Below, in pieces: positions 7,492 to 15,454 of a DNA stretch of 47,407 nucleotides. The DNA comes from Lachnospiraceae bacterium (GTDB lineage Bacteria > Bacillota > Clostridia > Lachnospirales > Lachnospiraceae). Position 1 is the stretch's first letter. Each line of letters opens with the position of its first letter. The notes beneath the pieces are model-generated. The model was given only the letters and a program-made list of their open reading frames with translations, was not told where the DNA came from and did not search any database. The position numbers and the translations under genes were made by a program. The stretch is from assembly GCA_024681775.1 (NCBI GenBank), contig JAILAF010000041.1:1-47407 (forward strand), read 5' to 3'.

Positions 7492-8941
7492 TCTGCAGCT
7501 TCTCGATCCCTACACGGATACGGCGCAGGGACTCTTCCTTTCCAAGGAGCTCCATCAGCTCGGTGGCGCCGCCGGGGGTGGTCTGCTTCCCGGAGACTGC
7601 CGTGCGGATGGGCCACATCAGATAGCCGTTCTTACAGCCTTTCTTTTCGATCACTTTCAGGAGGGTGGCGTACAGCCCGTCATTGCTGTAGTCCTCCTGT
7701 GCCTCCAGAACGGGAAGCACCTCGGTCAGCACCTCCAGAGAGGTGACTGCATCCGTTTTCATCTTCTTGTGGGTATACAGGGCGATATCGTAATCGGGAA
7801 GTTCCTTCAGAAAATCCACCTGCTCGGGGATATCACAGAAGGTCTCCACCCTGGTCTGCACCATGGCAGCGATCCTGCGGTAGTTCCAGTTGCCGGGCAG
7901 CGCCTCCTGCAGGATGGGCAGCGCCTTCTCGTAAAAGGCCTCCGGATCCATTGCCTTCAGATACTCGCCGTTCATCCAGCGGAGCTTTACGATATCAAAA
8001 ACCGCAGGGGACTTGCTGATCCTGTGATAATCAAAGGCCTCGATCAGCTCCTGCAGGGAGAAGATCTCCCGGTTGTCCTCGGGACTCCAGCCCAGCAGCG
8101 CCACATAGTTTACGATAGCTTCGGGAAGGAAGCCCTGCTCCAGCAGATCCTCGAAGGAGGAGTGGCCGCTTCTCTTGGACAGCTTCTTGTGGTTCTCATC
8201 GGTGATGAGGGGCAGATGGATGTACACCGGCACCTCCCAGCCGAAGGCCTGGTACAGGCGGACATACTTGGGGGAGGAGGACAGGTACTCATTTCCTCTC
8301 ACCACATGGGTGATGTTCATGGTGTGATCGTCCACCACATTGGCAAAATTGTAGGTGGGATAACCGTCGGACTTGATGAGGATCATGTCATCCAGCTCGC
8401 TGTTGTCCACCGTGATATCTCCGTAGAGTTCATCCGTAAAGGTGGTGGTTCCTTCGTTGGGGATGTTCTGGCGGATAACGAAGGGCTTGCCTGCCGCCAG
8501 GTTTGCCTCCACTTCCTCCTTGGATAGCCCCAGACAATGCTTGTCATAGATGGTGATAGTCTTGCCGTCCACCACTTCTGTCTTCAGGGTCTCCAGGCGC
8601 TCCTTGTCGCAGAAGCAATAGTACGCCTCTCCCTTATCGATGAGCTCCTTGGCATACTTCATATAAATGCCGGTCTTCATACGCTCGCTCTGAACGTAGG
8701 GGCCGTAGCCGCCGTCCTTGTCGGGACCTTCGTCATGTTCCATGCCCGCCTGCTCCAGGGTGCGGTAGATGATCTCCGTTGCCCCCTCCACAAAGCGCTC
8801 CTGGTCCGTGTCCTCGATGCGGAGCATAAAGCTGCCGCCGGCGTGCTTCGCCACCAGGTACTCATAGAGTGCGGAACGTAAATTTCCCACATGCATCTTA
8901 CCCGTGGGACTGGGTGCATATCTGGTTCTGATCTTCTGCAT
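7484..8941 (-). CDS. gltX: Glutamate--tRNA ligase
   Basis: This 485-residue class I synthetase charges tRNA-Glu. The HIGH-like signature PSPTGKMHVGNLRSAL is at residues 10-25 and the KMSKS-like motif appears as KKLSKR near residue 250. Other family blocks include RIEDTDQERFV and PTYNFANVVDDH. In many Clostridia gltX serves both tRNA-Glu and tRNA-Gln with GatCAB; whether it does so here cannot be told from the window. It follows the pyrophosphatase gene by 18 bases, with AAAGGAG upstream, and it overlaps the helicase gene. Coupling to the pyrophosphatase is chemically sensible because aminoacylation releases pyrophosphate. Confidence 0.97.
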   Translation of the reverse strand: MQKIRTRYAPSPTGKMHVGNLRSALYEYLVAKHAGGSFMLRIEDTDQERFVEGATEIIYRTLEQAGMEHDEGPDKDGGYGPYVQSERMKTGIYMKYAKELIDKGEAYYCFCDKERLETLKTEVVDGKTITIYDKHCLGLSKEEVEANLAAGKPFVIRQNIPNEGTTTFTDELYGDITVDNSELDDMILIKSDGYPTYNFANVVDDHTMNITHVVRGNEYLSSSPKYVRLYQAFGWEVPVYIHLPLITDENHKKLSKRSGHSSFEDLLEQGFLPEAIVNYVALLGWSPEDNREIFSLQELIEAFDYHRISKSPAVFDIVKLRWMNGEYLKAMDPEAFYEKALPILQEALPGNWNYRRIAAMVQTRVETFCDIPEQVDFLKELPDYDIALYTHKKMKTDAVTSLEVLTEVLPVLEAQEDYSNDGLYATLLKVIEKKGCKNGYLMWPIRTAVSGKQTTPGGATELMELLGKEESLRRIRVGIEKLQNA

Positions 8942-8959
8942 AATACCGTATATCTCCTT

Positions 8960-9511
8960 TTACCAGCTTTTTACAAAGGTGTTGATGTAATTGTCGAGGC
9001 AGTACTCGATGACCCGGGTAGCCTCCTGCCAGTCGCCCACTTCCTTGACTGCGGTCTCCTTGTTCTCCAGGAACTTGTAGACACGGAAGAAATGCTGGAT
9101 CTCCTCCGCCACATGATCCGGCAGCTCGGAAATGTCGTGATAGCAGTTGTAATTGGGGTCATTGAAGGGCACGGCGATGATCTTCTCGTCGCTCTTACCG
9201 TTGTCCATCATGCTCATGACGCCGATGGGATATGCCCGCACCAGGGTCAGCGGCTGCACCGGTTCGGAGCACAGGAGCAGGACATCCAGGGGATCCCCGT
9301 CGTCGCCGTAGGTTCTGGGAATGAACCCGTAATTGGCAGGATAATGGGTGGAGGTGTAGAGGATGCGATCCAGGATCAGCATACCCGTCTCCTTATCCAG
9401 TTCGTACTTGTTTTTGCTTCCTTTGGAGATTTCGATCACACAGATAAAATCTCTGGGGGTAACGCGGGAAGAACTGATGCTGTGCCAGATGCTGCCATTG
9501 ATCTCTTTCAT
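8960..9511 (-). CDS. ppa: Inorganic pyrophosphatase (family I)
   Basis: The 183-residue soluble enzyme hydrolyses pyrophosphate to phosphate and so pulls biosynthetic reactions forward. The family I signature DDGDPLDVLLL is present near residue 71, with the upstream block THYPANYGFIPRTYG; the Asp residues bind Mg. The length is within the prokaryotic range (about 165-185). An AAAGGGG ribosome site precedes the ATG. It lies between proA and gltX and is separated from proA by an inverted repeat, so it may begin a new transcript or be attenuated from the proline operon. Confidence 0.95.
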   Translation of the reverse strand: MKEINGSIWHSISSSRVTPRDFICVIEISKGSKNKYELDKETGMLILDRILYTSTHYPANYGFIPRTYGDDGDPLDVLLLCSEPVQPLTLVRAYPIGVMSMMDNGKSDEKIIAVPFNDPNYNCYHDISELPDHVAEEIQHFFRVYKFLENKETAVKEVGDWQEATRVIEYCLDNYINTFVKSW

Positions 9512-9542
9512 AATATCCCCTTTCGCCGGGCTTTTTTAGGCC

Positions 9543-9575
9543 GGTTGCCGCGTGCCCGACCTTAAGCCGGCAACC
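9543..9575 (-). repeat. Inverted repeat between proA and ppa
   Basis: GGTTGCCG (9543-9550) and CGGCAACC (9568-9575) form an 8-bp stem with a 17-base loop, just after the proA stop. No U-run follows on the minus strand, so it is not a clear terminator; it may be a processing or attenuation hairpin. Confidence 0.45.
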
Positions 9576-9590
9576 CTCGTATTTTATCGC

Positions 9591-10838
9591 TTATCCGCGG
9601 ATTTGTCCATTGCCCCGGATCTGATACTGATAGCTCGTCAGCTCCCGGAGACCCATGGGCCCTCTCGCGTGCAGCATCTGGGTGCTGATGCCGATCTCCG
9701 CGCCGAAGCCGAATTCAAATCCGTCGGTAAACCGGGTGGAGGCATTGACATAAACACAGGCCGCATCCACGCCGTTTAAGAACTGCTCTGCCGCTTTCGG
9801 GTCCTCCGTGACGATGGTCTCGGAATGGTGGGTGTTGTAGCGGTTGATGTGCCGGATGGCCTCCTCCGTGCTGCCCACCGTCTTCACGGACATGATGTAG
9901 TCCAGATACTCTCTGCCGTAATCCTCCTCCGTGGCGGGGATCATGCCGGGCAGTGCCGCGCAGGCTTCCTCATCCCCGCGGAATTCCACGGGCCGCTCCT
10001 TCAGCGCTTCCTGCAGCATGGGCATAAATGCGTCCTTGATGTCCCGGTGCAGGATCAGGCTCTCCGCCGCATTGCAAACGGAGATCCGCTGGGTCTTGGC
10101 ATTTTTCACGATCCGGACCGCCATCTCCAGATCTGCGGCCCTGTCCACATACACGTGGCAGTTGCCGGTTCCGGTCTCGATGACGGGAATGGTGGCATTT
10201 TCCACCACGGAACGGATGAGGCCGGCGCCCCCTCTGGGGATCAGCACATCCACATATTCCTTCATTTTCATGAACTGCTTCGTCACCTCGCGGTCCGTGG
10301 ACTCGATGAGGGAGACCGCATCCTCTGTGATGCCTTCCTCCGCAAGGGCCTTGCGGATCACGGCGATGATGGCTTTGTTGGTCTCCAGAGCATCACTGCC
10401 GCCCTTCAGGATCACCGCATTGCCCGCCTTGAAGGTCAGGGCAAAGGCATCGGCGCAGACATTGGGTCTGGACTCGAAAATGATGCCGATAACCCCCAGG
10501 GGGACGGAAACCTTGCTGATGTGGAGGCCGTTGGGACGGTCGAACTCCTCCAGCACGCAGCCCACGGGATCCGGGAGCTCCGCCACCTGGCGCATACCCT
10601 CCGCCATAGCTTCGATCCGGGCATCCGTCAGACGAAGTCTGTCCTGCATGGCTTCCGACATGCCATTTTCCAACGCATGTGTCAGATCCAGCACATTGGC
10701 CTGCAGGATCTCCGCACTGTCCGTTACCATCTGCTCGGCAGCCTTCAGCAGCAGTCTGTTCTTCTCTTCGGTTTTCAATCCGCGAAGGGTTGCCTTCGCT
10801 TCCCGGGCTCTCTCGCCCAAAGCTTTCAGATCATACAT
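9591..10838 (-). CDS. proA: Gamma-glutamyl phosphate reductase
   Basis: About 415 residues, the normal ProA length. It reduces glutamyl-5-phosphate with NADPH to glutamate-5-semialdehyde, the second proline step. Family blocks include PLGVIGIIFESRPNV, GSDALETNKAI, ESTDREVTKQFM, IPRGGAGLI and the catalytic Cys region RISVCNAAESL. The start MYDLKAL is chosen over a longer upstream frame because GGAG lies 9 bases before it and the encoded length then matches the family. It follows the formyltetrahydrofolate cyclo-ligase gene by 86 bases in the proB-fthC-proA group. Confidence 0.96.
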   Translation of the reverse strand: MYDLKALGERAREAKATLRGLKTEEKNRLLLKAAEQMVTDSAEILQANVLDLTHALENGMSEAMQDRLRLTDARIEAMAEGMRQVAELPDPVGCVLEEFDRPNGLHISKVSVPLGVIGIIFESRPNVCADAFALTFKAGNAVILKGGSDALETNKAIIAVIRKALAEEGITEDAVSLIESTDREVTKQFMKMKEYVDVLIPRGGAGLIRSVVENATIPVIETGTGNCHVYVDRAADLEMAVRIVKNAKTQRISVCNAAESLILHRDIKDAFMPMLQEALKERPVEFRGDEEACAALPGMIPATEEDYGREYLDYIMSVKTVGSTEEAIRHINRYNTHHSETIVTEDPKAAEQFLNGVDAACVYVNASTRFTDGFEFGFGAEIGISTQMLHARGPMGLRELTSYQYQIRGNGQIRG

Positions 10839-10924
10839 AGGGTCATCTCCATATCTTATTGCAGATATCGTTCCTGCGCCGAAAGGCACAGGGCTTACAG
10901 ACTGTTTCCCATGGGACGTGCAAA

Positions 10925-11494
10925 TCACACCAGCAAAAGCTGTGCGGGGCGGATGTCCGTCCCCTCCACAGGGAGGGCTTCCGTCATCTGCTGCACATAC
11001 CCCACCGCGATGGTATGGGGGATCAGCTCCGGATGGGCCTCCAGATATCTGTCGTAATAGCCCCCGCCGTATCCCATGCGGTTCCCGGCACTGTCAAAAG
11101 CCAGGCCCGGCAGCAGGATCAAAGGCGCTGCACATTTTTCCGACGAAAACCTGTCATTGCCCGCAGGCACGCAGATCCCGTATTCTCCCGGCACCAGATC
11201 CGCTTCTGATGTGATCCGATAAAAGGTCATCTCCCCTGCTTCCGTCCGCGGCAGATACACTGCCTTCCCCTGAGAAAGGGCATCCGCAGTAACTGCGGAG
11301 ACATCCAGCTCGGAGCGGATGGGGGCGTAGGTCAGGAGGCAGTCGCAGGTCGTGTATGCATCCATCTCCCGCAGGGCCCCTAAGAGCCTTCCTGCAGCTG
11401 CGTTTCTGTCCTCCTCCGGAATAGCATCCCGCAGGGCACGCATCCGCTTTCGGCATTCCTTTTTTTCAGCTGTCAGACCGGACAACGCATTCAT
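10925..11494 (-). CDS. fthC: 5-formyltetrahydrofolate cyclo-ligase
   Basis: The 189-residue enzyme converts 5-formyl-THF to 5,10-methenyl-THF with ATP, recovering a folate that otherwise inhibits one-carbon enzymes. The diagnostic C-terminal block LPGLAFDSAGNRMGYGGGYYDRYL is visible in two overlapping pieces near residues 127-150 (GLAFD, then NRMGYGGGYYDR), with the N-terminal KKECRKRMRALRDAIP region typical of the family. Its ATG overlaps the proB stop as ATGA, so it is translated with the proline genes. Its presence between proB and proA is unusual; fhs and folD, encoded elsewhere in the window, use the same folate pool. Confidence 0.93.
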   Translation of the reverse strand: MNALSGLTAEKKECRKRMRALRDAIPEEDRNAAAGRLLGALREMDAYTTCDCLLTYAPIRSELDVSAVTADALSQGKAVYLPRTEAGEMTFYRITSEADLVPGEYGICVPAGNDRFSSEKCAAPLILLPGLAFDSAGNRMGYGGGYYDRYLEAHPELIPHTIAVGYVQQMTEALPVEGTDIRPAQLLLV

Positions 11495-12378
11495 CCTTTT
11501 TTCTTGTGCAGGCCATCCACAAAGACCGGCAGGTCAAAGCCGGGATCCTCGTGTGCCAAAAAGAGGGTTCCGATCTGCTCTCCGTCGATGATGCGATGGA
11601 TATTGGACAGATCGTTGCTGTTGCTGATGACCATGTCCGCGCCGGACTTGGTGGCGATCCGGGCGGCGATCATCTTCGTATTCATTCCGCCGGTGCCTAC
11701 ATTGCTGCCGGTGGAAGCCTTGCCCATGGAGAGATACTCCTCCGTCAGCTCGTTCACCTGTGAGATGAACTCCGCATCCGGGTTGGTCCTGGGATCGTCG
11801 GTGTAGAGGCCGTCGATGTCGGAGAGCAGGATCAGCAGATCCGCTCCCACCATGGCTGCCACGATGGCAGACAGGGTGTCGTTATCTCCGATCTCGATCT
11901 CGTATGTGGCAATGGTGTCATTTTCGTTCACCACGGGGATGACACCCATCTCCATCAGTTCCGCAAAGGTGTTGGTTGCATTCACACGGTTCATGTCATC
12001 CACGATGGTATTTTTCGTCATCAGGATCTGTGCCGTGATCTGGTTGTACTCACCGAAGAGCTTTTGATAGATCTCCATGAGTCTCGCCTGTCCGATGGCG
12101 GAACAGGCCTGCTTTTCCGCCATGGTAAGGGCCACGCTGCCGCCGCTGCCCTTAGGCTTTAAATGCATGGTGTTCCGGCCTGCCGCTATGGCACCGGAGG
12201 ATACCAGGATCACATCCATGCCGCGGTTCTTCATATCACAGAGCTCCCGCACCAGACGCTCCATGCGGACATAGTCCATACCGCCGGTCTCGCTGTGCTG
12301 GAGGGAGGAAGATCCGATCTTCACCACCACCCGTTTTTTATGCTTTAAGGCTTCTCTTTCCTTAGAGGTCGTGTCCAT
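11491..12378 (-). CDS. proB: Glutamate 5-kinase, short form without PUA domain
   Basis: The 295-residue amino acid kinase phosphorylates glutamate to start proline synthesis. Visible motifs are VVVKIGSSSL near residue 18, SSGAIAAGRNTM, NENDTIATYEIEIGDNDTLSA and GTGGMNTKMIAARIA. E. coli ProB is about 367 residues with a C-terminal PUA domain; here the chain ends soon after the kinase domain, so the PUA domain is absent, as in several other bacteria. It begins with ATG after AAGGAGA, and the gene is driven by a good promoter immediately upstream. It overlaps the cyclo-ligase start by 4 bases. Confidence 0.95.
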   Translation of the reverse strand: MDTTSKEREALKHKKRVVVKIGSSSLQHSETGGMDYVRMERLVRELCDMKNRGMDVILVSSGAIAAGRNTMHLKPKGSGGSVALTMAEKQACSAIGQARLMEIYQKLFGEYNQITAQILMTKNTIVDDMNRVNATNTFAELMEMGVIPVVNENDTIATYEIEIGDNDTLSAIVAAMVGADLLILLSDIDGLYTDDPRTNPDAEFISQVNELTEEYLSMGKASTGSNVGTGGMNTKMIAARIATKSGADMVISNSNDLSNIHRIIDGEQIGTLFLAHEDPGFDLPVFVDGLHKKKG

Positions 12379-12408
12379 TGCTGTCTCCTTGGTTTTGAGT
12401 TAATACTA

Positions 12409-12438
12409 TTTATACTCCAGAGGAGTTTTTTCTGTCAA
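12409..12438 (-). promoter_or_regulatory. Promoter of the proB-fthC-proA operon with spacer dyad
   Basis: On the minus strand a consensus TTGACA (12433-12438) and TATAAA (12409-12414) are separated by 18 bases. The -35 contains the stop codon of the preceding FAD gene. The spacer holds the dyad ACTCC-TCT-GGAGT, a possible operator. The expected leader is only about 24 bases, too short for a T-box. Confidence 0.7.
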
Positions 12439-14207
12439 TCCGTGGGTTTGCAGGTGCTGATCACCGCTTCCGCCACCCGCAGGCCGTCCATGGCTGCGGA
12501 GGTGATGCCGCCGGCGTAGCCCGCGCCCTCGCCGCAGGGGTAGATGCCGCTCACATTGGACAGGAGGGAATCGTCTCTGGTGATGCGCACGGGGGACGAA
12601 GTCCTGCTCTCCACGCCCGAAAGGATCACGTCCTCCCGGTCAAAGCCCTTGATCTTCCGTCCGAACTGCTCCATGCCCTCCACGAAGCAATGGTTCATCT
12701 CCGAAGTAAGGAGTCCGGAAAGGTCACCCCAGTTGCAGGCACCTTTGTGTTGGGGAGTGATGACCGTACCGGCCGCGGGTGTCACCGTTCCGGCCGCGTT
12801 TGCTGCATCAGTCTCGATAGCCGCACTGTTCGCAGTTCCGGCTGCGCAAGCTGACTCGGATATGCTCTCTGCCCCTACCGGCATACCGTCCTCTCCCAGA
12901 GTCTCTCCCGCTTCCGCCAGGATCTCCTCCTGGGGCTTTCCTGCCTCTACGCACTTCCGAAACAGGCCGTAGCGCTGCATGGGCACGGCACCTCTTCCGA
13001 TCTCGTAGGCCCGATGCTCCAGATCCCGCTGGAAAGCGATCCCCGCCAGGGGATGGTCGGAACCGAAGTCCTGAGGATACACGGAAATGATGATGGCGGA
13101 ATTGGCATTTTTTCCGGCACGTCCCGAATAACTCATGCCGTTCACCACCGCTTCCTCAGATTCCGTGGCAGCGTTCACCACATAGCCCCCGGGGCACATG
13201 CAGAAGGAGAAGACCCCTCTGCCGCTCTCCGTCTGGGCCGTCAGCTTATAGGGCGCACTGCCGAGGGCAGGTACGCTGTCCGCGCCATACTGGCTGCGGT
13301 TGATCATCTCCTGGGAATGCTCGCAGCGAAATCCCACGGCGAAGGGCTTCTGTTCCATGGCAAGGCCACGGTTATACAGCATTTCCATGGTGTCTCTGGC
13401 GGAATGCCCGGTGGCCAGCACCAGGACCTCCGTTTCAATCTCCCGGCCGTCCTGCAGCACCACTGCCTTCACTGCGCCGTTTTCCGTCCGGATATCCGTG
13501 ATGCAGCTATGGAACAGTACCTCGCCGCCCAATGAGATGATCCGCTCCCGGAGCTTTCGCACCACCCGCACCAGCACGTCCGTACCGATGTGGGGCTTGG
13601 CATCGTAGAGGATCTCCTCCGGCGCGCCGCACCGGACAAAGGTCTCCAGCACCGCTCTGCCCCGTCCTTCCGGATCTTTCACCAGGGTGTTTAACTTTCC
13701 GTCGGAAAAAGTTCCCGCGCCCCCCTCACCGAAGGACACATTGCTGTCCGGCTTTAAGACCCCCGTCTCCCAGAAGGCTTCCACATCCGCGGAACGCTCT
13801 TCTACAGGAGCGCCGCGCTCGATCACGATGGGAGCAAAGCCCTTTTTGGCCAGGGCCAGGGCACAGAAATACCCTGCAGGGCCCGCGCCCACCACCACCG
13901 GCGGATGGCTCAGAGCCCGCGCTCCCGTCTCCGGCAGCGCGTAAGGCTTCCGGTCGCTCACGTGGACATTGCCTGCCAGGAACCGCTTCTTCGCCGCCTT
14001 TTGCAGAATCTCGTGCTCCTTCTGAAATGAAGCTTCCACGGAAAAAACGTAGTACAGATCCGGTTTCTTCCGGGCATCGATGCTCCTGCGCAGGATGGAC
14101 AGGGAGGTGATGGCCTGTGGCCGGATATCAAATGCGCCGCACAGATATGCAATGATCCCCTGCTGATCCGCTCCCACAGGGAGCTTGATCTGATCGATCC
14201 GTATCAC
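12435..14207 (-). CDS. FAD-dependent dehydrogenase (COG2509-like)
   Basis: The 590-residue flavoprotein starts with a small alpha/beta domain (1-95) and then the FAD-binding motif VVVGAGPAGYFCALALAKKG (about 104-123, GxGxxG). Further blocks are SFGEGGAGTFSDGKL, VLATGHSARDT and a C-terminal YPCGEGAGYAGGITSAAMDG. The substrate is unknown. Residues about 433-485 form an Ala/Thr/Gly-rich insertion not expected in the family. It starts at a GTG chosen because GGAGG stands 6 bases upstream. That GTG overlaps the stop of the preceding flavoprotein gene by 4 bases (GTGA), so the two oxidoreductases are probably made together. Confidence 0.88.
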   Translation of the reverse strand: MIRIDQIKLPVGADQQGIIAYLCGAFDIRPQAITSLSILRRSIDARKKPDLYYVFSVEASFQKEHEILQKAAKKRFLAGNVHVSDRKPYALPETGARALSHPPVVVGAGPAGYFCALALAKKGFAPIVIERGAPVEERSADVEAFWETGVLKPDSNVSFGEGGAGTFSDGKLNTLVKDPEGRGRAVLETFVRCGAPEEILYDAKPHIGTDVLVRVVRKLRERIISLGGEVLFHSCITDIRTENGAVKAVVLQDGREIETEVLVLATGHSARDTMEMLYNRGLAMEQKPFAVGFRCEHSQEMINRSQYGADSVPALGSAPYKLTAQTESGRGVFSFCMCPGGYVVNAATESEEAVVNGMSYSGRAGKNANSAIIISVYPQDFGSDHPLAGIAFQRDLEHRAYEIGRGAVPMQRYGLFRKCVEAGKPQEEILAEAGETLGEDGMPVGAESISESACAAGTANSAAIETDAANAAGTVTPAAGTVITPQHKGACNWGDLSGLLTSEMNHCFVEGMEQFGRKIKGFDREDVILSGVESRTSSPVRITRDDSLLSNVSGIYPCGEGAGYAGGITSAAMDGLRVAEAVISTCKPTD

Positions 14208-15445
14208 TTGCTGCCTCCTTCCGCCGCCTTGCGCCCCGCCAGGATACCGGTGCTCCAGGCAAATTGCAGATTATAGCCGCCGCAGATGCCGTCCACATCC
14301 AGCATTTCACCGGTGAGGAACAGGCCGGGATAATGCCGGAGCTCCAGGTCTCCGGTCACCTCCTGCAGGCTGACGCCGCCGGTGCTGGTCTGGGCATGGG
14401 CAAAATCCGCCGCGTGCAATACACGGAACTTACGATACCGCAGGAGCTTCCATACCCCCTGCAGCTTCGATAACTCTTCTCCCGCAGGTGCGGAAATCTG
14501 CATCTCCGCATCCACCCCCGCATCTTCTAACGCGCACAATAAAAGCTTCTCATGGAGCACGCCGGAGAAAACTTCCAACGCCGTCTCCCCGTTTGCGGAA
14601 GCGACACGCCTGTCAAATTCCGCCTGCCATTCCTCCTCGGACACCTCCGGCAGGAAGTCGATCCGGGCCTCCACATAGTGCCCGCCTTCCGTGGCAATGG
14701 CGGCGTGACGGCTGACGGTAAAGACCGGGATCCCGGAGATCCCATAGTCCGTCAGCTGAATCTCCCCCGCATCGCTCCCCAGGCAGACACGGTCGGACCA
14801 GAGGGATACGCGCCCGGCAGCCCGCACGCCGGCAGCCTTTTCCAGGGGCTTTTTCACATACAGCGCGCAGAGCGCAGGTGTGGGGGGATTGCTCAGGACT
14901 CCCAGCTTGCTGAGGATATAGTAGCCCTTTCCGTCGGAGCCGGTCTTGGGCACCGCCATACCGCCACAGGACAGGATCACCCGGTCAAAGCGCTCCACAC
15001 GGGACTCGCCTTCCTGGGTAAAGGTCAGTTCATAGCCGCCCGGCACCTGCTTTACATCCTTTACCAGGGCTTCCGTCAGGAGAAGGACCCCCGCCTTCCG
15101 CAGGCCCAAAACCAGGCATTTTAATACAGCGGCCGCAGAATCCGACAGCGGATAGACATAGCCCTCGCGGTCATGGGTAAAAAGGCCCAGCTCCCGGAAA
15201 AAGGCGATGGTATCCTCCGCACCGAAGCGCGCCAGCACGCTGTCCACAAAGGAAGGATCGGCGCAATTATAGGCAAAGCTGCCCATGCGCGTGTTGGTCA
15301 GATTGCATCTGCCGTTCCCCGTGCTGAGCAGTTTTTTCCCAGGATCCGTATTCCTTTCAAAAAGGGTGACCTGCGCGCCGCACCGCGCCGCCTCGATGGC
15401 GGCCGCCATGCCGGAAGCGCCGGCTCCCACGATCCCGATCCTCAT
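14204..15445 (-). CDS. BaiN/RdsA-family flavoprotein (HI0933-like)
   Basis: About 413 residues. The N-terminal FAD motif IGIVGAGASGMAAA and the family signature GKKLLSTGNGRCNLTN are diagnostic, as is the C-terminal FLTGEMLDVDGICGGYNLQFAWSTG in pieces (GEMLDVDG, GGYNLQFAWSTG). Relatives were linked to bile-acid reduction or RNA-related flavin chemistry, but the true reaction of most members, including this one, is not settled. The second ATG (MRIGIVG) is taken as the start because AGGAG sits 6 bases before it, whereas it directly abuts the first ATG. The gene lies 9 bases after the flippase-like gene and overlaps the next flavoprotein. Confidence 0.9.
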   Translation of the reverse strand: MRIGIVGAGASGMAAAIEAARCGAQVTLFERNTDPGKKLLSTGNGRCNLTNTRMGSFAYNCADPSFVDSVLARFGAEDTIAFFRELGLFTHDREGYVYPLSDSAAAVLKCLVLGLRKAGVLLLTEALVKDVKQVPGGYELTFTQEGESRVERFDRVILSCGGMAVPKTGSDGKGYYILSKLGVLSNPPTPALCALYVKKPLEKAAGVRAAGRVSLWSDRVCLGSDAGEIQLTDYGISGIPVFTVSRHAAIATEGGHYVEARIDFLPEVSEEEWQAEFDRRVASANGETALEVFSGVLHEKLLLCALEDAGVDAEMQISAPAGEELSKLQGVWKLLRYRKFRVLHAADFAHAQTSTGGVSLQEVTGDLELRHYPGLFLTGEMLDVDGICGGYNLQFAWSTGILAGRKAAEGGSK

Positions 15446-15454
15446 ACTCATCTC

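Noticed and set aside
11491-12378. Truncation of ProB as a mutation
   Set aside because: PUA-less glutamate 5-kinases are known in several bacteria, the frame is normal, and the stop overlaps the next start, so it is a natural short form.
12379-12434. T-box or other riboswitch before proB
   Set aside because: The expected leader is about 24 bases, too short for a T-box, and no specifier or antiterminator structure is seen.
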